Part shown: positions 61,588 through 64,000 of the stretch, in pieces
Numbering within the stretch: the stretch's first letter is position 1
Layout of the letters: every line of letters starts with the position of its first letter
Source: Paracoccaceae bacterium
GTDB taxonomy: Bacteria; Pseudomonadota; Alphaproteobacteria; Rhodobacterales; Rhodobacteraceae
Assembly: GCA_030148225.1 (NCBI GenBank)
Contig: JASBTX010000042.1
Span: 186,001-250,000, forward strand
DNA: 64,000 nt
Direction of reading: 5' to 3'
Translations under genes and position numbers: made by a program
Notes under the pieces: model-generated
Told to the model about the DNA's origin: nothing
Database searches by the model: none
The model's input: the letters and a program-made list of their open reading frames with translations, nothing else

Positions 61588-62490
61588 CTAGCCAGATTGA
61601 GCACCAATCTTGTTGATTTCAGTCGCAAGCCATTCAGCGAAAATCCTCAATCGAGGATCACCTGTTTCGCGCTCGGGATAGACAAGATGCATTGCACGGT
61701 CACTGACCAAAGTTGCCGAATTCAGTCGAACCAATCTGCCCATCTCAAGGTCTTCCGCTGCAATCATAGTACTGATCAAAGCAATGCAATGGCCAGAATA
61801 GGCTAAGTCGATCACCCTCGTTCCTGGGTCGTAAGTCAAAATCGTTCCGGGATCGTCGTCGTGCCCAGCAACTTGGAGCCACTTCAGCCAGTCTATTTCT
61901 TGGCCTTTAAGACACCCCTTTGGAAACTTGGCAATGTCAAGTGCGTTGAGTGGCAATTCACGGTCTCCAATTAACGCAGGCGATGCCACAGGAATAAGCT
62001 CGGTTCGGTGCAAACGGATTGCGTGCAACCCTTCCCAGTTGCCTTCGCCATATCTGATGGCAGCGTTGTACGTTGAGCTTTTCAAATTGATCAGGTTCGC
62101 CTCCGGGGTCGCTGTGATTGTTAAATCTGGGTACGACAAATGAAACTCTGCAAGTCGGGGCATCAGTATGCGATCCGAAAAATAAGGTGGAACGGAGATT
62201 CGGAGCTCGCCCTTCAGCACGTCACCACCTAAAGCCAATGATGCTTGTTCAATCTCGTCGAATAGTCTGGTTAGCTTCGCACCAAGTTCTTTCGCCGCTG
62301 TCGTTGACTCCACCCGGCGTGTACGTCTGTCAAATAGACGAACGTCAAAGTACGCCTCCAACAACTTGATCTGACGGCTCACGGCAGCATGGGTGACACA
62401 AAGTTCGTCGGCGGCATCTTTGAAACTCTGATGCCTTGCGGCTGCTTCGAATGCTCGAAGCTGATTTAGATTTGGTAGTTTGCGTGCCAT
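61588..62490 (-). CDS. LysR-family regulator (GcvA-like)
   Basis: A 300-residue protein. The HTH (about residues 1-65) reads LPNLNQLRAFEAAARHQSFK, then DAADELCVTHAAVSRQIKLL, and the C-terminal part is a LysR effector domain (PPYFSDRILMPRLAEFHLSY, then EFPKGCL-type loop). It matches the GcvA subgroup. The ATG at 62490 is taken although the ribosome binding site is weak. Its base composition is clearly AT-richer than most of the window, pointing to transfer. Confidence 0.88.
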   Translation of the reverse strand: MARKLPNLNQLRAFEAAARHQSFKDAADELCVTHAAVSRQIKLLEAYFDVRLFDRRTRRVESTTAAKELGAKLTRLFDEIEQASLALGGDVLKGELRISVPPYFSDRILMPRLAEFHLSYPDLTITATPEANLINLKSSTYNAAIRYGEGNWEGLHAIRLHRTELIPVASPALIGDRELPLNALDIAKFPKGCLKGQEIDWLKWLQVAGHDDDPGTILTYDPGTRVIDLAYSGHCIALISTMIAAEDLEMGRLVRLNSATLVSDRAMHLVYPERETGDPRLRIFAEWLATEINKIGAQSG

Positions 62491-62610
62491 CTCATGAGTA
62501 AGTTTTCCTAACGCATTGTTTGAGAATTGGTCGTTTGTGTCAAACAGCGAAGCATCGCAGTCTCTGTGCCAACGATCAATCAATGCCAATTAACAGAAGG
62601 AAACTGATCG

Positions 62611-62826
62611 ATGAATTTGCACCAGAATAGTCAATCAAGCCAAAGTTATTTGAACGTTGAACTGATGAAAATTGGCAGTCCTGCTGTCAAATCACACGAA
62701 TTTCATGGGCGAACGGACTTGCCAGAGTTGGTTTCGTGGAAATGCATCACTTGCAAATATCTGGCTCAGCGGTTCTTAGCCGCAAGCGAATGGTTCGATG
62801 CCCGATCCAACCTTCAGAAGGCGTGA
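62611..62826 (+). CDS. Small hypothetical protein, 71 residues
   Basis: The ORF (MNLHQNSQSSQSYLNVELMK at the start) has a C-x2-C pair in WKCITCKYLAQRF. AAGGA lies 9 nt before the ATG at 62611. It is divergent from the LysR gene, with 120 bp of spacer that contains GTTTG-TGT-CAAAC (62533-62545) as a possible operator. No family is recognised; it could be a target of the LysR regulator or a remnant. Confidence 0.45.
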   Translation: MNLHQNSQSSQSYLNVELMKIGSPAVKSHEFHGRTDLPELVSWKCITCKYLAQRFLAASEWFDARSNLQKA

Positions 62827-62950
62827 GTGGCCCGAAGAAATCTATTTTCATTTTCAGTCGCGAATACGTGGTCGTGCGGGACCCACTCCCGCCATCCATG
62901 ATCAACGTGAACAACCGCAGCACACCGCGTCCCGCCGGGCAATCGCCACG

Positions 62951-62978
62951 AAAAAAAGGCCCCGCCAGGGGCGGGGCC
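62951..62978 (-). terminator. Rho-independent terminator of ccrM
   Basis: GGCCCCGCC and GGCGGGGCC-type arms form a 9-bp hairpin (62958-62978), and the A7 tract before it (62951-62957) reads as T7 on the minus strand, 51 nt past the ccrM stop. Confidence 0.93.
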
Positions 62979-63028
62979 AAGTTAGTGCCATGTAGTCAGG
63001 CCACAGGCACCGGCGGTATTCGTGAAAT

Positions 63029-64000
<972 letters not shown>

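Overview
The window is GC-rich (about 60% by eye) chromosomal DNA of an alphaproteobacterium. It is most likely a member of the Rhodobacterales (Roseobacter group). The pointers are an F0 ATP synthase operon separate from F1 with both b and b' subunits, a second-type RpoH sigma factor, a CcrM-type methyltransferase, glnD-murJ-trpS clustering, a GcvT-fused dimethylglycine dehydrogenase-like enzyme and many 1-4 bp gene overlaps. Most of the window is core genome; no IS element, tRNA, rRNA or CRISPR array was seen.

Layout. 0.1-5.6 kb: a winged-helix/hydrolase fusion, endonuclease III coupled to an adenosine-kinase-like gene, an Ada-like alkyltransferase, an OmpA lipoprotein and a GntR regulator. 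5.6-9.9 kb (minus strand): ffh, two GNATs, chorismate mutase, rpsP, a terminator, a 49-residue small membrane gene and rimM. 10.1-13.4 kb: DoxX and azoreductase divergent from a LysR regulator, an EamA exporter and an ArsR regulator. 13.6-16.2 kb: the F0 operon atpI-atpB-atpE-atpF'-atpF with promoter and terminator. 16.3-18.7 kb: an APH-like kinase, then trmD-rplS and a terminator. 18.7-27.5 kb: methyltransferase, TetR, EamA, dimethylglycine dehydrogenase-like enzyme, VOC protein, D-2-hydroxyacid dehydrogenase, SH3 protein and a KpsC/KpsS-like protein. 27.5-33.3 kb (minus): M3 peptidase, coaBC-dut-moeB-like operon and rpoH. 33.4-40.6 kb: cobalamin genes, a GST with a TRASH-like tail, comM, gshB, yraN-rsmI and an LpoA-like lipoprotein. 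40.5-48.5 kb: glnD-murJ, a rhomboid-like protein without catalytic residues, trpS, VOC and ilvE. 48.5-57.1 kb: CaiB-like transferase, DsbA-like and DciA-like proteins, mutY, alkB, a phosphatase, an MsbA-like ABC exporter and an APC permease. 57.3-62.9 kb: an accessory stretch, partly of lower GC, with a homocysteine S-methyltransferase, GNAT, AraC, SDR, LysR and two small ORFs. The window ends inside ccrM.

The most striking structural signal is an ~80 bp repeat present as two near-identical, inverted copies at 5576-5657 and 16235-16312, with a partial third copy at 24810-24831. The usual rpsP-rimM-trmD-rplS block is split exactly across the first two copies: rpsP-rimM reads leftward inside the interval and trmD-rplS reads rightward outside it. 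Inverting the interval would put them back in line, so recombination between the repeats is the simplest explanation.

Other notable signals are the TRASH-like GST tail, the degenerate rhomboid, a membrane-anchored MoeB-like enzyme, two unannotated small proteins, a convergent 88 bp spacer holding a parS-like palindrome and a perfect CtrA-type box, and CRP-like and RpoE-like sites. No obviously new multi-gene system such as a defence or biosynthetic cluster could be supported.
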